64,000 bases of DNA, taken from assembly GCA_031292175.1 (NCBI GenBank), contig JARLHQ010000027.1, positions 96,099 to 160,098 on the forward strand. The letters are read 5' to 3'. Below are positions 47,112-56,513 of this stretch, piece after piece. The translations under genes and the position numbers were made by a program. The stretch's first letter is position 1, and every line of letters begins with the position of its first letter. Source of the stretch: Humidesulfovibrio sp. (GTDB taxonomy: Bacteria; Desulfobacterota; Desulfovibrionia; Desulfovibrionales; Desulfovibrionaceae). Below the pieces are notes generated by a model. The model was not told where the DNA came from. It did no database searches and saw only the letters and a list, made by a program, of their open reading frames with translations.

Positions 47112-48161
47112 TCATCCGGCCGTGGGTTCCCGTGCGGGTTCGGGGAGGGTCCAAGCCAGGATCTCGCGCGCCCTGTCGGAGTAAAGGTTGATGTGTTCCG
47201 CGAGCGGAGCGTCCAAAAGTTTCTGCATGAGCAGAGCGTCGTCGTCGAACCAACGCGGCAGCAGGCCTCCCAGCCGGTAGCCGCTTTGGCGCAGGAGCGC
47301 CCCCCCCGCCGCCGCGCTGGGCTCGGCGAGGTTCAAGAACCACTGGAAAACGCTGCAGCCCTGCTCCATCGCCGCAGCCTCGGCCTGGCGCAGGGCCTCC
47401 GCGCCATCGCCAGCCAGGCTGTACACATTGCCGCGCATCACCCTGGCGTGGGGAAAGATTTGCACCGTAAGGCGCGTCGATTCCGCCTCATGCGGACCCT
47501 CGCCCAGAATCGCCACCTCGCGGTCCAGCTCCGCCCAGGCCACGAGCTTGCGCAGCTCTTGGGCGCAGAACGCCGGAGCGTGCAGCAGGCGCCTGCGGTC
47601 TCGGATGTTGCGGAACATCACCAAACAGGAGATGCGGCCCGAACCGTCCCCCGGCATGAGCTCCAACTCCAGGGCCACCTCGCGGAAGCCGAACAGGGAG
47701 CTGGAGTGCTGGGTGATGATGGTGTCGCACACGGCTTCGCCGAACACAGCCTCGACAGAGGGCAGCGCGGTCATCCTGGCCGTCAGCTCATTGGTCAGGT
47801 GGAACAGGATGAGCGAGCCGCGATACGCCGGGTGCACCATGCCCAGCCCGAACTCCAGCAGTCCCGCAAAAGGTGGGGAGGAATGGTACAGCGCGGCGAA
47901 CCCGACGATCTCCCCACCCGGCAGCCGGGCCACGACCGGATGGAGCGCGCCCTTTTCCACGGCGTCGCGGACGGCGTCGGGGATGTAGTACATGTCGAGG
48001 GGGTAGGCGTCCTTATAGACCCTGTAGAACAGGTCGCACACCCCCTCCGCGTCGCTCGGCCGGAAGGCCTCCACCTCGTAGTCGAGCCCGGGCCGGACGG
48101 CATCCGGCTGTTGGCTGAGCCGGGCGATGGCCTCTGCGCGGGTCGTCATCGCGTTGGGCAC
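47112..48161 (-). CDS. GNAT-like acyltransferase
   Basis: A 349-aa protein with an N-terminal GNAT-type domain (VEAFRPSDAEGVCDLFYRVY, then a beta-bulge region ending in LGMVHPAYRGSL, where Q/RxxGxG/A would be) and a second, weaker half (~190-340) that may be a degenerate GNAT domain. It lies 6 bp downstream of an acyl carrier protein gene, which suggests it uses the acyl-ACP as donor. The acceptor is unknown. Confidence 0.6.
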   Translation of the reverse strand: MPNAMTTRAEAIARLSQQPDAVRPGLDYEVEAFRPSDAEGVCDLFYRVYKDAYPLDMYYIPDAVRDAVEKGALHPVVARLPGGEIVGFAALYHSSPPFAGLLEFGLGMVHPAYRGSLILFHLTNELTARMTALPSVEAVFGEAVCDTIITQHSSSLFGFREVALELELMPGDGSGRISCLVMFRNIRDRRRLLHAPAFCAQELRKLVAWAELDREVAILGEGPHEAESTRLTVQIFPHARVMRGNVYSLAGDGAEALRQAEAAAMEQGCSVFQWFLNLAEPSAAAGGALLRQSGYRLGGLLPRWFDDDALLMQKLLDAPLAEHINLYSDRAREILAWTLPEPAREPTAG

Positions 48162-48167
48162 CTCCCG

Positions 48168-48401
48168 CTAGCGGGCCTTGTTGATGAACGCCAGGACGTC
48201 ATTGAGCGTTTTGAGCTTCAGGCCGTCCTGAACGCTGATCTTGACGCTGAAGGCGTTCTGCACGGCCACGGCCATGGCCGTCATGGCGAGGGAGTCCACG
48301 CCCTGAGCGACCAGAGGCTTGGCCGGGTCGATCTTGGCCAGCACATCAGCGGGGATGGCGAACGCGAACGTCTTCTTGAGGTCTTCAAGGGTTGCCGACA
48401 T
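48168..48401 (-). CDS. Stand-alone acyl carrier protein
   Basis: A 77-aa ACP. The phosphopantetheine Ser is Ser37 in AQGVDSLAMTAMAV, the D-S-L motif. ATG 48401 follows AAGGAAGGA. Helices flanking the DSL match the four-helix ACP fold. It sits between an AMP-dependent ligase (50 bp upstream) and the GNAT-like gene, so it is dedicated to that pathway rather than to fatty acid synthesis. Confidence 0.87.
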   Translation of the reverse strand: MSATLEDLKKTFAFAIPADVLAKIDPAKPLVAQGVDSLAMTAMAVAVQNAFSVKISVQDGLKLKTLNDVLAFINKAR

Positions 48402-48451
48402 ATTTCCTTCCTTGCGTCTCCGGGTTTGCTCACAATTGAAAAAAACTCGCC

Positions 48452-49960
48452 TCAACCGTTATTGGCCTCCTGCCTGAGGATGAACCGCTGAATCTTGCCA
48501 CTGGGCGTCATCGGCAGGGAGCCGTGAAAAATAATGTCCGTCGGGGCCATGTAATCCGGCAGCAACGCCAGGGCATGGAGCCGCAGATCCTCCGCCAGCG
48601 CGGGCCCGGCCTCCAGGCCCGGCTTCAGCACCACGTGCGCCCGCACCAGGGTGAACGCGCCGACGTCCCCGCCGGTGACGGCTGCTTGCGCCACCGCGGG
48701 GTGCGTGAGCAGCGCGTTCTCCACCCGCATGGGCGAGACCCACAGCCCGCCGACCTTGAACATGTCGTCCATGCGCCCCAGAACAGTGAACAGCCCGTCG
48801 CGCTCCACGCCCATGTCGCCCGTGAGCAGCATTCCGTCCGCGGTAAAGATGCTGCGTGTCCACTCCGGCGCGTTGTGGTAGCCGCGGGTGACCGTGATCC
48901 CGCGCACGGCGATCTGCCCGGGCGCGCCGGAAGGAAGCGGGCGGTGATCCTCGTCCAGAATGGCTACGGAGTATGGCTCAAGCACCCGGCCCGCTGTGCC
49001 GGGAACGATATGCGGCGGGCGGCAGCCAATGATGAAGGTCATCGTCTCGGTGGAGCCGTAGCCCTGCCAGATGTCCATTCCCGTCTTGTCGCGCCAGTCC
49101 TTGAACACCGCCTCGGGCAAAACCTCGCCAGCGGCAAAGCACAGGCGCACATGCTCAAGGAAGCCGAGGGCAACGCCATCCGCTAAATCCAGGGTCAAGA
49201 GCAGCATCGTGTACATGACCGGCACAGACAGAAAGACCGTGACCTTTTCACTGCGGAGAAGGCGCAGGGTGTTCTCCGGGGTGGGCTTGTCCGGATCGAG
49301 CACGACCGTGGCTCCAACCTGAAGGGGCATGATGAGCGAGGAGAACATGCCGTAGGCGTGCCCCATCTTTGCTGAACACAAGAGAATATCGTCCTGCTGG
49401 ATGCCGAAGAAATCGTCCATGACCTTGCCCACGGCGAAGAAGTCCTCCTGCCGGTGGGGCACAACCTTGGGATGGCCGGTGGTGCCGGAGGTGACGAAGA
49501 ACACACAAACGTCATCCGCCAGAGAGGAATGCGCCTGGACCGGAGGCACTCCACGCAACAGAGGCTCCAGAGTCTGGTCATCAAGAACGAGGGCGGGCAC
49601 GCCAACGTCAGCAGCGGCGTCAAGCGCCTCATGCCCAGGGGAGGCAATGACCAGCGCGGGCGCGGTGTCCACAATACACTCGGCATAATCCTGGCGGCGC
49701 AGGCGGTTGTTCAACGGGGCGGAAACCAGGCCGCCCAGCATGCAGCCGAGAAAAGACGCCAGAAACGAAAAGCTGTCCGGCAGGGCGATGAGCACCTTGC
49801 CGCCAGGCTCAATGCCCCGGCTGCGCAGCAGGCCGCCCATGGCCGAGGACAGCCGGACGAGTTCGGCATAGGTCAGGCTCCTGCCCGCACAGCGCGCGGC
49901 GATGCGCTCCGGCCAAAGGGGCGCATTTTCCAGCAGGAGACGCGCGGCGAAATTCATCAT
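48452..49960 (-). CDS. AMP-dependent acyl-CoA/acyl-ACP ligase (benzoate-CoA-ligase-like)
   Basis: A 502-aa ANL-superfamily enzyme. The P-loop is FVTSGTTGHPKVVPHR (near residue 155), the A5 motif is GYGSTETM, A7 is LLTGDMG, and the catalytic Lys of A10 is in TPSGKIQRFILRQ. Overall layout resembles benzoate/4-hydroxybenzoate-CoA ligases. In this context it may load an acid onto the adjacent ACP. It heads a three-gene minus-strand cluster. Confidence 0.88.
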   Translation of the reverse strand: MMNFAARLLLENAPLWPERIAARCAGRSLTYAELVRLSSAMGGLLRSRGIEPGGKVLIALPDSFSFLASFLGCMLGGLVSAPLNNRLRRQDYAECIVDTAPALVIASPGHEALDAAADVGVPALVLDDQTLEPLLRGVPPVQAHSSLADDVCVFFVTSGTTGHPKVVPHRQEDFFAVGKVMDDFFGIQQDDILLCSAKMGHAYGMFSSLIMPLQVGATVVLDPDKPTPENTLRLLRSEKVTVFLSVPVMYTMLLLTLDLADGVALGFLEHVRLCFAAGEVLPEAVFKDWRDKTGMDIWQGYGSTETMTFIIGCRPPHIVPGTAGRVLEPYSVAILDEDHRPLPSGAPGQIAVRGITVTRGYHNAPEWTRSIFTADGMLLTGDMGVERDGLFTVLGRMDDMFKVGGLWVSPMRVENALLTHPAVAQAAVTGGDVGAFTLVRAHVVLKPGLEAGPALAEDLRLHALALLPDYMAPTDIIFHGSLPMTPSGKIQRFILRQEANNG

Positions 49961-50193
49961 ACAGAACGGTCCCTTCGGATAACCTTGCCCAACAATAGGA
50001 GATCGACAATATTTTCATTCTTGGCGGAAAAGTTGGAAAGAGTCAATCTTCCCAAAAATTGCTGCGCCTTCCGAGGGCTGACGGATATATTTGACGGATA
50101 TATTTGGAGGATGCGCGCGGCGCGATAGAGCGCCGCGCGCGAGAAAACGCTCAAAGGGGGAGCATTATCTGGAGGACGGGCTTCCCCCCCCAT

Positions 50194-50610
50194 TCAGGGA
50201 TTGGGGCTGCTGAGGGCGGGCACGATGTCCGCGTTGGCGGGCAAAAAAATGGACACGTCGGCCTTGCCCGGCGTGAACCAGGCGAAGCGCTGGCCTTCCT
50301 GGGGGACCACCTCACCCGTGAAGGCCGTGACGTGAAAGAAGTTGAGGCGCACCGGGCCCTGCGGGTAGACGAAGCGTTTCTCGCGCCAGAAGGTGAGTTC
50401 CGTTGTGGTAAAGGCCAACTCTTCCTCCAGTTCACGGATGAGCGCGGCCTCAAGGCTCTCGCCCGGCTCCACCTTGCCGCCGGGGAACTCCCACCAGCCC
50501 GCGTGGGCCTTGCCGGCCGGACGTTCCACGCCGAGGAACAGGCCGTCCCTCCAGACGATGCCCGCCACAACCAGCAAAGCGCCGCTTTCGTCAAGCACCC
50601 ACTCAGCCAT
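50194..50610 (-). CDS. Nudix hydrolase, MutT-like
   Basis: A 138-aa Nudix protein. The box is GGKVEPGESLEAALIRELEEE, G-x5-E-x7-RE-x2-EE, at about residues 43-63, and WWEFPGGK precedes it as in MutT. It probably hydrolyses oxidised dNTPs or related pyrophosphates. Its start overlaps the end of the ABC-F gene by 8 bp. Confidence 0.9.
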   Translation of the reverse strand: MAEWVLDESGALLVVAGIVWRDGLFLGVERPAGKAHAGWWEFPGGKVEPGESLEAALIRELEEELAFTTTELTFWREKRFVYPQGPVRLNFFHVTAFTGEVVPQEGQRFAWFTPGKADVSIFLPANADIVPALSSPNP

Positions 50611-52633
50611 CGAGACAGAACCCCATGTCGGCCTGGACCGCCGTCATCTTCTCCTCCAGCACGGCCATGCGCTCCATGAGCTTCTCGGCCCAGTCGGAGA
50701 CCTCGCGGTACTGGTTGTTCACGGTCAGCGCCTCGCCCGCGCTCTCGTAGGTTGCGGGGTCGTTCATCTTGGCCTCCAGCTCGCCCTGCTCCAGGAGCAC
50801 GCGCTCCAGGTCCTTCTCACACTTGGCGTATTCCTCGCGCAGGGGCTTCAGGGCGCGGGAAAGCGCATTGCGCTGCTCGGCCAGCTTGCGTTTCTCGTCC
50901 TTTGAAAGCCGCTTGGAGCCCTGGCCATCCTCGACCTCGGCATCCTGGGCCACGGGCGCGCACTCGGGTTTTTTGGCCTCGCGTTTGGCACCCTGCTTGG
51001 CTTCGATAAGCGCCACGCGGCGTTTGGCGTCGTAGTCCTCAAAGCCTTCATGGTGCTGCACCAGGCCATCCGGGCCCAGGGTCCAGATTTCCTCGGCCAC
51101 TTCGCCCATGAGGTAGCGGTCGTGCGCCACCATGAACAGCGTGCCCTCGTAATCCTTGAGGGCGGCCACAAGGCCCTCGCGGCTTTCCAGGTCCAGGTGG
51201 TTGGTGGGTTCGTCGAGGATGAGCAGGTTGGCGCGGCCCAGGAACAGGCTGGCCATGACGAGCCGGCTCTTCTCGCCTCCGGAGAGCGCGGCCACCGGGC
51301 GTTCGAAATAGCTTTCCCCCAGCAGGAACAGGCCGAGCACGCCCATGAGCTGCTCCTCTGTGCACTTGGGGTCGCACAGGCGGCGCATCTCGGCGATGAC
51401 CGTGCCCGTGGGGCGCAGGATCTCGGTCTGGTGCTGGCTGAAGTAGGCCAGCTGGGTGCTGTTGCCGAGCTTGGCGTAGCCGTGCGTGGGGGCCAGCGCC
51501 CCGGTGAGCACCTTGAGCAGCGTGGACTTGCCCGCGCCGTTGGGGGCCACGAGCGCGATCTTGCGGCCGCGGAAGATCTGAAAATTGAGGCGCGGCCAGA
51601 GCTGGGCGCTCTGCCTCTCGGCGTAGGAGAACTCCAGATCCACCACGTTCACGGCCACCTTGTCGCCGCGCGGCGGCTCCGGCAGACGGAAGGACAGCCT
51701 GTGCCCCGACCGTGCGGCCAGCTGGTCGCCCTTGAGGCGCGAAAGCTCGTCCTGCAGCTTCTCCACCTTCTTGAGCTTGCTCTGGGCCTGGGCGGCCTTG
51801 CGCGCCTTGACCCGGAAACGGCGGATGAAGTCCTGCTCATGGTCGATGCGCGCGGTGATCTTGGCCGCCTCGCGTTCACGCTGCTCGGCGTTCTCCGCCA
51901 TCCAGGCCAGAAAATCGCTGAAGGACCCGGAGCGCAGAATCGGCTTGGCCCCGCCCAGCACCAGCACATGCGAGCCCACGCGTTCCAGGAAGACACGGTC
52001 GTGGGCCACGAAAATGAGCGTGCCCTTGAAGGCCAGGAGGTAGTCCTCCAGCCACTGCACGGCCTCCAGATCCAGGTGGTTGGTGGGTTCGTCCAAAAGC
52101 AGGATGTCCGCGCCCTGCAACAGCACGCGGGCCAGCTTGGCGCGTTCGCGCCAGCCGCCGGAAAGGTGCTCCAACCGGCGCGAAAGATCCTCGTCGCGGA
52201 AGCCCAGGCCGGAGAGGATGGCCCTGGCCTTGTGCTCCGGGTGGTAGCCGTACTGCGCCTCGAAGCGCGCCTGGCGGTCGGAGAGCTTGTGCAGCTTGGC
52301 CTCGTCGCGCGCGTCCACCGCCTCCTCCCACTCGCGCCAGAAGTCGCGCCAGGAAGGCAGGGCCGAAAGCACCCAGCCGAGCAGCGGCTCGGAAAGGTCC
52401 GCGCCGGAAAGCTCCTGCGCCACGTAGCCCACGCGCGCGCCCTTGCTCATGACCACGCTGCCCGACTCCGGCTCCGCGCGGGAGGCCAGGATGCGCAGCA
52501 AGGTGGACTTGCCCGCGCCGTTGGGACCGGCCACGGCCAGGCGCATGCCCGGCAGGGCCTCGAAGGACAGGCCGCTGAAAAGCGCCTCGCCCCCATAGGA
52601 CTTCTCGATGTTCTGGACGGTGATCTTGGACAA
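50603..52633 (-). CDS. ABC-F family ATPase
   Basis: A 676-aa cytosolic protein with two ABC domains: first Walker A GPNGAGKSTLLRI, signature HLSGGWRERAKLARVL, Walker B LLLDEPTNHLDLEA; second APNGAGKSTLLKVL, LSGGEKSRLVMASL, LILDEPTNHLDLES. The linker between them is charged, and the ~100-residue C-terminal coiled coil is typical of Uup/YdiF-type ABC-F proteins acting on ribosomes. The TTG start at 52633 was chosen because GGAGG lies five bases upstream; ATG 52654 has no good ribosome-binding site. Confidence 0.9.
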   Translation of the reverse strand: MSKITVQNIEKSYGGEALFSGLSFEALPGMRLAVAGPNGAGKSTLLRILASRAEPESGSVVMSKGARVGYVAQELSGADLSEPLLGWVLSALPSWRDFWREWEEAVDARDEAKLHKLSDRQARFEAQYGYHPEHKARAILSGLGFRDEDLSRRLEHLSGGWRERAKLARVLLQGADILLLDEPTNHLDLEAVQWLEDYLLAFKGTLIFVAHDRVFLERVGSHVLVLGGAKPILRSGSFSDFLAWMAENAEQREREAAKITARIDHEQDFIRRFRVKARKAAQAQSKLKKVEKLQDELSRLKGDQLAARSGHRLSFRLPEPPRGDKVAVNVVDLEFSYAERQSAQLWPRLNFQIFRGRKIALVAPNGAGKSTLLKVLTGALAPTHGYAKLGNSTQLAYFSQHQTEILRPTGTVIAEMRRLCDPKCTEEQLMGVLGLFLLGESYFERPVAALSGGEKSRLVMASLFLGRANLLILDEPTNHLDLESREGLVAALKDYEGTLFMVAHDRYLMGEVAEEIWTLGPDGLVQHHEGFEDYDAKRRVALIEAKQGAKREAKKPECAPVAQDAEVEDGQGSKRLSKDEKRKLAEQRNALSRALKPLREEYAKCEKDLERVLLEQGELEAKMNDPATYESAGEALTVNNQYREVSDWAEKLMERMAVLEEKMTAVQADMGFCLDG

Positions 52634-52744
52634 ATGGACCTCCAAAAGGCTCATCCCCGCGGTTTGGGCACGGGGCGGCGCTGTGCAGATATATCGCGCG
52701 GAGCGGCCTTGGCAAGTGCCAGCCTTGGGGGCTATGCTCACGCC

Positions 52745-53059
52745 ATGCCCTGGTTCGTGTACCTCCTCACCTGCGCCGACGGCACCCTGTACTGCGGCAT
52801 CACGAGCGATCTTGCCCGCCGTCTGGCCGAGCACAACGGCGAGCCTGCGCGCGCGGGCGCAAAATACACCCGCGCTCGCAGGCCGGTCCTTCTCGCGGCC
52901 CACGCCCCCTGCACGGATAAAAGCGACGCCCTGCGCCTGGAGATCGCCGTGAAAAAACGTCCACGCGCGGCCAAGCTGGCCTTTCTGCTGGTCCAACCGG
53001 GGGCTATGCCCGGCCCCATGCCGGGCAAGCCCGCCGGGCAATCCGGGAGCGCGGCGTGA
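52745..53059 (+). CDS. GIY-YIG domain protein (YhbQ-like)
   Basis: A 104-aa GIY-YIG nuclease-fold protein: FVYLLTCADGTLYCGITSDL, with Arg and Glu of the catalytic set in ARRLAEHN and LRLEIAVKK. Family YhbQ/UPF0213. It is divergent from the ABC-F gene and its stop overlaps the GTG of the next gene. A short Pro/Gly/Ala tail is unusual. Confidence 0.9.
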   Translation: MPWFVYLLTCADGTLYCGITSDLARRLAEHNGEPARAGAKYTRARRPVLLAAHAPCTDKSDALRLEIAVKKRPRAAKLAFLLVQPGAMPGPMPGKPAGQSGSAA

Positions 53060-53964
53060 CCGGCTTCAACCCCAGCCTGCCCTGCACCCTGTGCCCGCGC
53101 GCCTGCAAGGCCATCCGGGCCAAGGCGGCAGGCTTCTGCGGCGCTGGCGCGCGCCTGCGCGTGGCGCTCGCCCAGTTGCACCACGGCGAGGAGCCGCCCG
53201 TCAGCGGGGCAGACCCAGAACGCGGCGGCAGCGGCACCATCTTCTTCTCCGGCTGCGCACTTTGTTGCGTATACTGCCAGAACCACGACATCAGCATCGC
53301 GAACCTCGGCCACGACATGGGCGTGGACGACCTGACGGCCATGATGCTGGAGCTTGGGCTCGCGGGCGCGCACAACATCAACCTCGTCACGGGCGGGCAC
53401 TACACGCCGCAGGTGCGCCAGGCGCTCATCCAGGCCAAGGCCAACGGACTGACCCTGCCCATCGTCTGGAACTCCAGCGGCTATGAATCCGTCGAGACCC
53501 TGCGCACCCTGGAAGGCCTCGTGGACATCTATCTCCCGGACCTGCGCTACATGGATACCCGCGCCGCCGCGCGCTACTCGGGCGCGCCGGACTATCCCAA
53601 GACGGCCACCTTCGCCATCTGCGAGATGCGCCGCCAAGTGGGCGGGCTTGTGGTGGATGCAACGACCGGCCTGGCCACGCACGGGCTCATCATCCGGCTG
53701 CTGGTGCTTCCGGGCAATGCCGGGCGCACCGACCTGGCCCTGGACTGGATCGCCGACACCCTCGGCCCGGACACGGCCATCAGCCTCATGGGCCAGTACT
53801 ATCCTGCCCACCGCGCGGCGGAATACCCGGAGATCAACCGCGGCGTCAGCCCGGAGGAATACGCCGCCGTGCGCGCACGCATGGAGGAGCTGGGCTTCAC
53901 GCGCGGGTTCGTGCAGGACGTGGGCTCCAGCGCGGACTGGACGCCGGACTTCAGGCAAAAGTAG
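53056..53964 (+). CDS. Radical SAM protein, PflA-like (COG1313)
   Basis: A 302-aa radical SAM enzyme. The cluster motif is GCALCCVYCQNHDIS (C-x3-C-x2-C), with the N-terminal Cys region CTLCPRACKA and GFCGAG typical of COG1313, and NLVTGGHYTPQV as SAM-contact segment. It is related to pyruvate-formate-lyase activases but has no partner enzyme here. GTG start at 53056 overlaps the previous stop. Substrate unknown. Confidence 0.87.
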   Translation: MTGFNPSLPCTLCPRACKAIRAKAAGFCGAGARLRVALAQLHHGEEPPVSGADPERGGSGTIFFSGCALCCVYCQNHDISIANLGHDMGVDDLTAMMLELGLAGAHNINLVTGGHYTPQVRQALIQAKANGLTLPIVWNSSGYESVETLRTLEGLVDIYLPDLRYMDTRAAARYSGAPDYPKTATFAICEMRRQVGGLVVDATTGLATHGLIIRLLVLPGNAGRTDLALDWIADTLGPDTAISLMGQYYPAHRAAEYPEINRGVSPEEYAAVRARMEELGFTRGFVQDVGSSADWTPDFRQK

Positions 53965-54009
53965 AGGCCGGGCCTCGACGAACACCGCAAGTCTTGGTAC
54001 GTTGGTTTC

Positions 54010-54993
54010 ATGCCAACCTCAGAACAGGAATTCCTCCGCGTCATCGACCGCCATTTCCCCAACCAGGGCTCCGGCCTGTTGCTCGGCCGGGGCGACGACT
54101 GCGCCATCATTGATCCGGGCGGTCCGCTGTGCCTCAGCACCGACATCTTTGTGGAGAACGCGCACTTCCGGCGCGCCTACTTTTCACCCGCCGACATCGG
54201 CCACAAGGCGCTCGCCGCCGCCGCCAGCGACCTTGCGGGCATGGCGGCCCAGCCCCTGGGCTTCGCCCTCTCGCTGGTGCTGCCCGACGATGTGGACGAC
54301 GCCTTTCTGGACGAGATGCTGGGCGGCATGGCCGCGCTGGCCGACCGGTTGGGAATGCCGCTGGTGGGCGGCGATTTGAGCCGGGGTCCGGCGCTGACGC
54401 TGGATGTCGTCGTGCTCGGCAAGCCCGGCCCCTCCGGGCGGCTGCTCAAGCGTTGCGCGGCCCGGCCGGGCGACGCCCTGCTTCTGGTGGGTGAGATCGG
54501 CCTGGCGCGCGCCGGACTCATGGAGCTGGAGCACATGGCCTATGACGAGGCTGCGGCCTGGCCTGGCGCCGTTGCCGCGCACCTGCGCCCGGAGCCGCGC
54601 ATCGCCGAAGGCCTGACCCTGGCGCAGATCGCCACGCCGGAGGGCCCGGCCGTCTGCGGGCTGATGGATGTTTCCGATGGACTGGCGCGGGATCTGCCGC
54701 GCTTTCTGGGTCCGTACGGCGCGGAGCTGAGCCTGGGGCTCGAGGACCTGCACCCCGAGGTGGCCGCGTTTTTCACCGCCCATGACGAAGACCCGGTGGA
54801 GGCCGCCGTGCTGGGCGGCGAGGATTACGCGCTCATCGCCTGCGTGGATCAGAAGCAGCTGCCCGTGGTGCTGGCCGAACTGCCACAGGCGCGCGTCATC
54901 GGCCGCGTCTCGGCGGCCCCGGGCTTACGTCTCAACAGCGGCCAAGTGCTGCGCCAGGGCTTTGACCATTTCGCCAAGCCCGCCCAGGGCTGA
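54010..54993 (+). CDS. thiL: Thiamine-monophosphate kinase
   Basis: A 327-aa PurM-like kinase: LLGRGDDCAIIDPGGPLCLS, HKALAAAASDLAGMAAQPLG, LVGGDLSRGPALTLDVVVLG and LMDVSDGLARDLPRFL. It phosphorylates thiamine monophosphate to the diphosphate cofactor. The ATG at 54010 is about 45 bp after the radical SAM gene. Confidence 0.95.
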   Translation: MPTSEQEFLRVIDRHFPNQGSGLLLGRGDDCAIIDPGGPLCLSTDIFVENAHFRRAYFSPADIGHKALAAAASDLAGMAAQPLGFALSLVLPDDVDDAFLDEMLGGMAALADRLGMPLVGGDLSRGPALTLDVVVLGKPGPSGRLLKRCAARPGDALLLVGEIGLARAGLMELEHMAYDEAAAWPGAVAAHLRPEPRIAEGLTLAQIATPEGPAVCGLMDVSDGLARDLPRFLGPYGAELSLGLEDLHPEVAAFFTAHDEDPVEAAVLGGEDYALIACVDQKQLPVVLAELPQARVIGRVSAAPGLRLNSGQVLRQGFDHFAKPAQG

Positions 54994-55033
54994 CCCCACA
55001 CCACGGGCCCACGCGCCCGGGAGGAATCGTTGC

Positions 55034-55471
55034 ATGAACACTGCGCATGGCATGGACTCTGCGGAATCAGTCCGCGCACAGCTGACCATCCTGGGCCACG
55101 TGCGCTCGTCCCTCGCGGAACGTTCGCAGGCCCCCAAGCAGGGCAGTGAAGGCGCGCCCGAGGCCTGGATCGAGCTGGACGGCTACTACGCCCCGGCGTT
55201 GCTGGGCCTTGCGCCCGGACAGCGGGTGCTCCTCATCACCTGGCTGCACCAGGGCGACCGCACGACGCTGCAATGCAACCCGCGCGGAGACAAGGACCGG
55301 CCGAAGCGAGGGGTCTTCGCCACGCGCTCGCCCGACCGACCCAATCCCATTGGCCTGCATGAGGTCGAAATCCTGGAGATCGAGGCCCCAGCGCGGATCA
55401 GGGTCGCACCGCTGGAGGCCATTGACGGCACGCCGGTGGTGGACATCAAGAGCCTGGACGCGAGGCCGTAA
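55034..55471 (+). CDS. trmO: tRNA t6A37 N6-methyltransferase TrmO (TsaA/YaeB family)
   Basis: A 145-aa beta-barrel methyltransferase. The hallmark is FATRSPDRPNPIGLHEVEIL; LDVLDGTPVVDIK-type end is present as AIDGTPVVDIKSLD. It methylates t6A37 in tRNA-Thr using SAM. ATG 55034 has GGGAGGAATCG upstream. It follows thiL. Confidence 0.92.
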   Translation: MNTAHGMDSAESVRAQLTILGHVRSSLAERSQAPKQGSEGAPEAWIELDGYYAPALLGLAPGQRVLLITWLHQGDRTTLQCNPRGDKDRPKRGVFATRSPDRPNPIGLHEVEILEIEAPARIRVAPLEAIDGTPVVDIKSLDARP

Positions 55472-55484
55472 GCCCGGACGCGGA

Positions 55485-56186
55485 TTACAGTCCCTGCGGG
55501 CGGGGCATCTTGGCCGAAAGATCGTGCAGGAACCTGGGGTCCACGCTCTGCGGGGCCAGCTTTTGCGCCTTGGCCACGCTTTGCCAGGCCTCGGCGTAGC
55601 GCCCCTGGAGATAATGCACCACGGCGCGGTTGGTGTAGACCATGGGGTTGGCCGGGTCGATGGCCTCGGACTCCTTGAGCAGCGACAGCGCGTGTTCGAA
55701 CGAGTCGTTGCGCTCAGCCGGGGTCTTGTCCCGCATCGCGGCCTTGCCGATCCAGGTATATCCGTAGTCCGCCAGCAGGGCGGGGTCGTTGGGCTTCTGG
55801 GACTTGGCGCGTTCGAACAGGCGCAGGGCCTCGTCGAACTTGCCCTCCCGGCCCATGGCCGTGGCGAAGCCCCAAAACACGTCGGGATCTTCCGGGCTCA
55901 TGAGCCAAGCCAGATTGAAGTACTTGATGGCCGTGACCGTGTCGCCGCTTTTGAGCTTCGCCCAACCATTCTGCAGCACCATCTCCACGGCCTTTTCCCG
56001 CGAGCCCGCGCGCTGGATGGCCTCCGCCACGACCTTCTTGTCCGTCTCCAGCTGGGCCTCATTCTTCACCCCGCCGCCGAAGAACGGCAGGGAGTTGTCC
56101 ACCGGCTGCGCGGCCAGGGCGGCGCTGGCCCCCAAAACGGACAAGAAGATGGACAGGATGACGAACAGTGCGGCACGTTTGAACAT
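55485..56186 (-). CDS. Exported TPR-repeat protein
   Basis: A 233-aa protein with a signal peptide (MFKRAALFVILSIFLSVLGA, cleavage near ALAA-QP). It has about four TPR-like repeats (KYFNLAWLMSPEDPDVFWGF, RLFERAKSQKPNDPALLADY, LLKESEAIDPANPMVY, AWQSVAKAQKLAPQSV). It is periplasmic and probably a scaffold. It lies 33 bp after a coiled-coil gene on the same strand. Confidence 0.85.
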   Translation of the reverse strand: MFKRAALFVILSIFLSVLGASAALAAQPVDNSLPFFGGGVKNEAQLETDKKVVAEAIQRAGSREKAVEMVLQNGWAKLKSGDTVTAIKYFNLAWLMSPEDPDVFWGFATAMGREGKFDEALRLFERAKSQKPNDPALLADYGYTWIGKAAMRDKTPAERNDSFEHALSLLKESEAIDPANPMVYTNRAVVHYLQGRYAEAWQSVAKAQKLAPQSVDPRFLHDLSAKMPRPQGL

Positions 56187-56219
56187 TCTTGCTCCTTTCC
56201 GGCGCGGTGTGCTTGCGGC

Positions 56220-56513
56220 CTACGCTTGGCCTTTGATGATGAGACTCAGCTTCTTCACGTCGGCGTTCAGGGCCGCGCGCTCCTTCTGGAAATCGTCGAT
56301 GCGGCTCTGCAGTTCCTCCAGCTTGCGCCGGGCGGCCTCCTGAAACTTCGCGTGCCGGGGATCCTTGCTGGTCTTGAAGGAGGGTTTGGCCTTCTCCTCG
56401 TCCATCTCCCGGATCAGATTCCTGATCTTGCCCTCGCATGCCGCAACGCGGCCGGAAAGCATCCTGCGCTTCAGCTTGAGCGCCTCAACATCAACTTCTT
56501 TCTTTACAACCAT
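56220..56513 (-). CDS. Small coiled-coil protein
   Basis: A 97-aa highly charged helical protein (ALKLKRRMLSGRVAACEGKI; ARRKLEELQSRIDDFQKERA). No family recognised. Upstream of the TPR gene and probably in its operon. Confidence 0.65.
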   Translation of the reverse strand: MVVKKEVDVEALKLKRRMLSGRVAACEGKIRNLIREMDEEKAKPSFKTSKDPRHAKFQEAARRKLEELQSRIDDFQKERAALNADVKKLSLIIKGQA

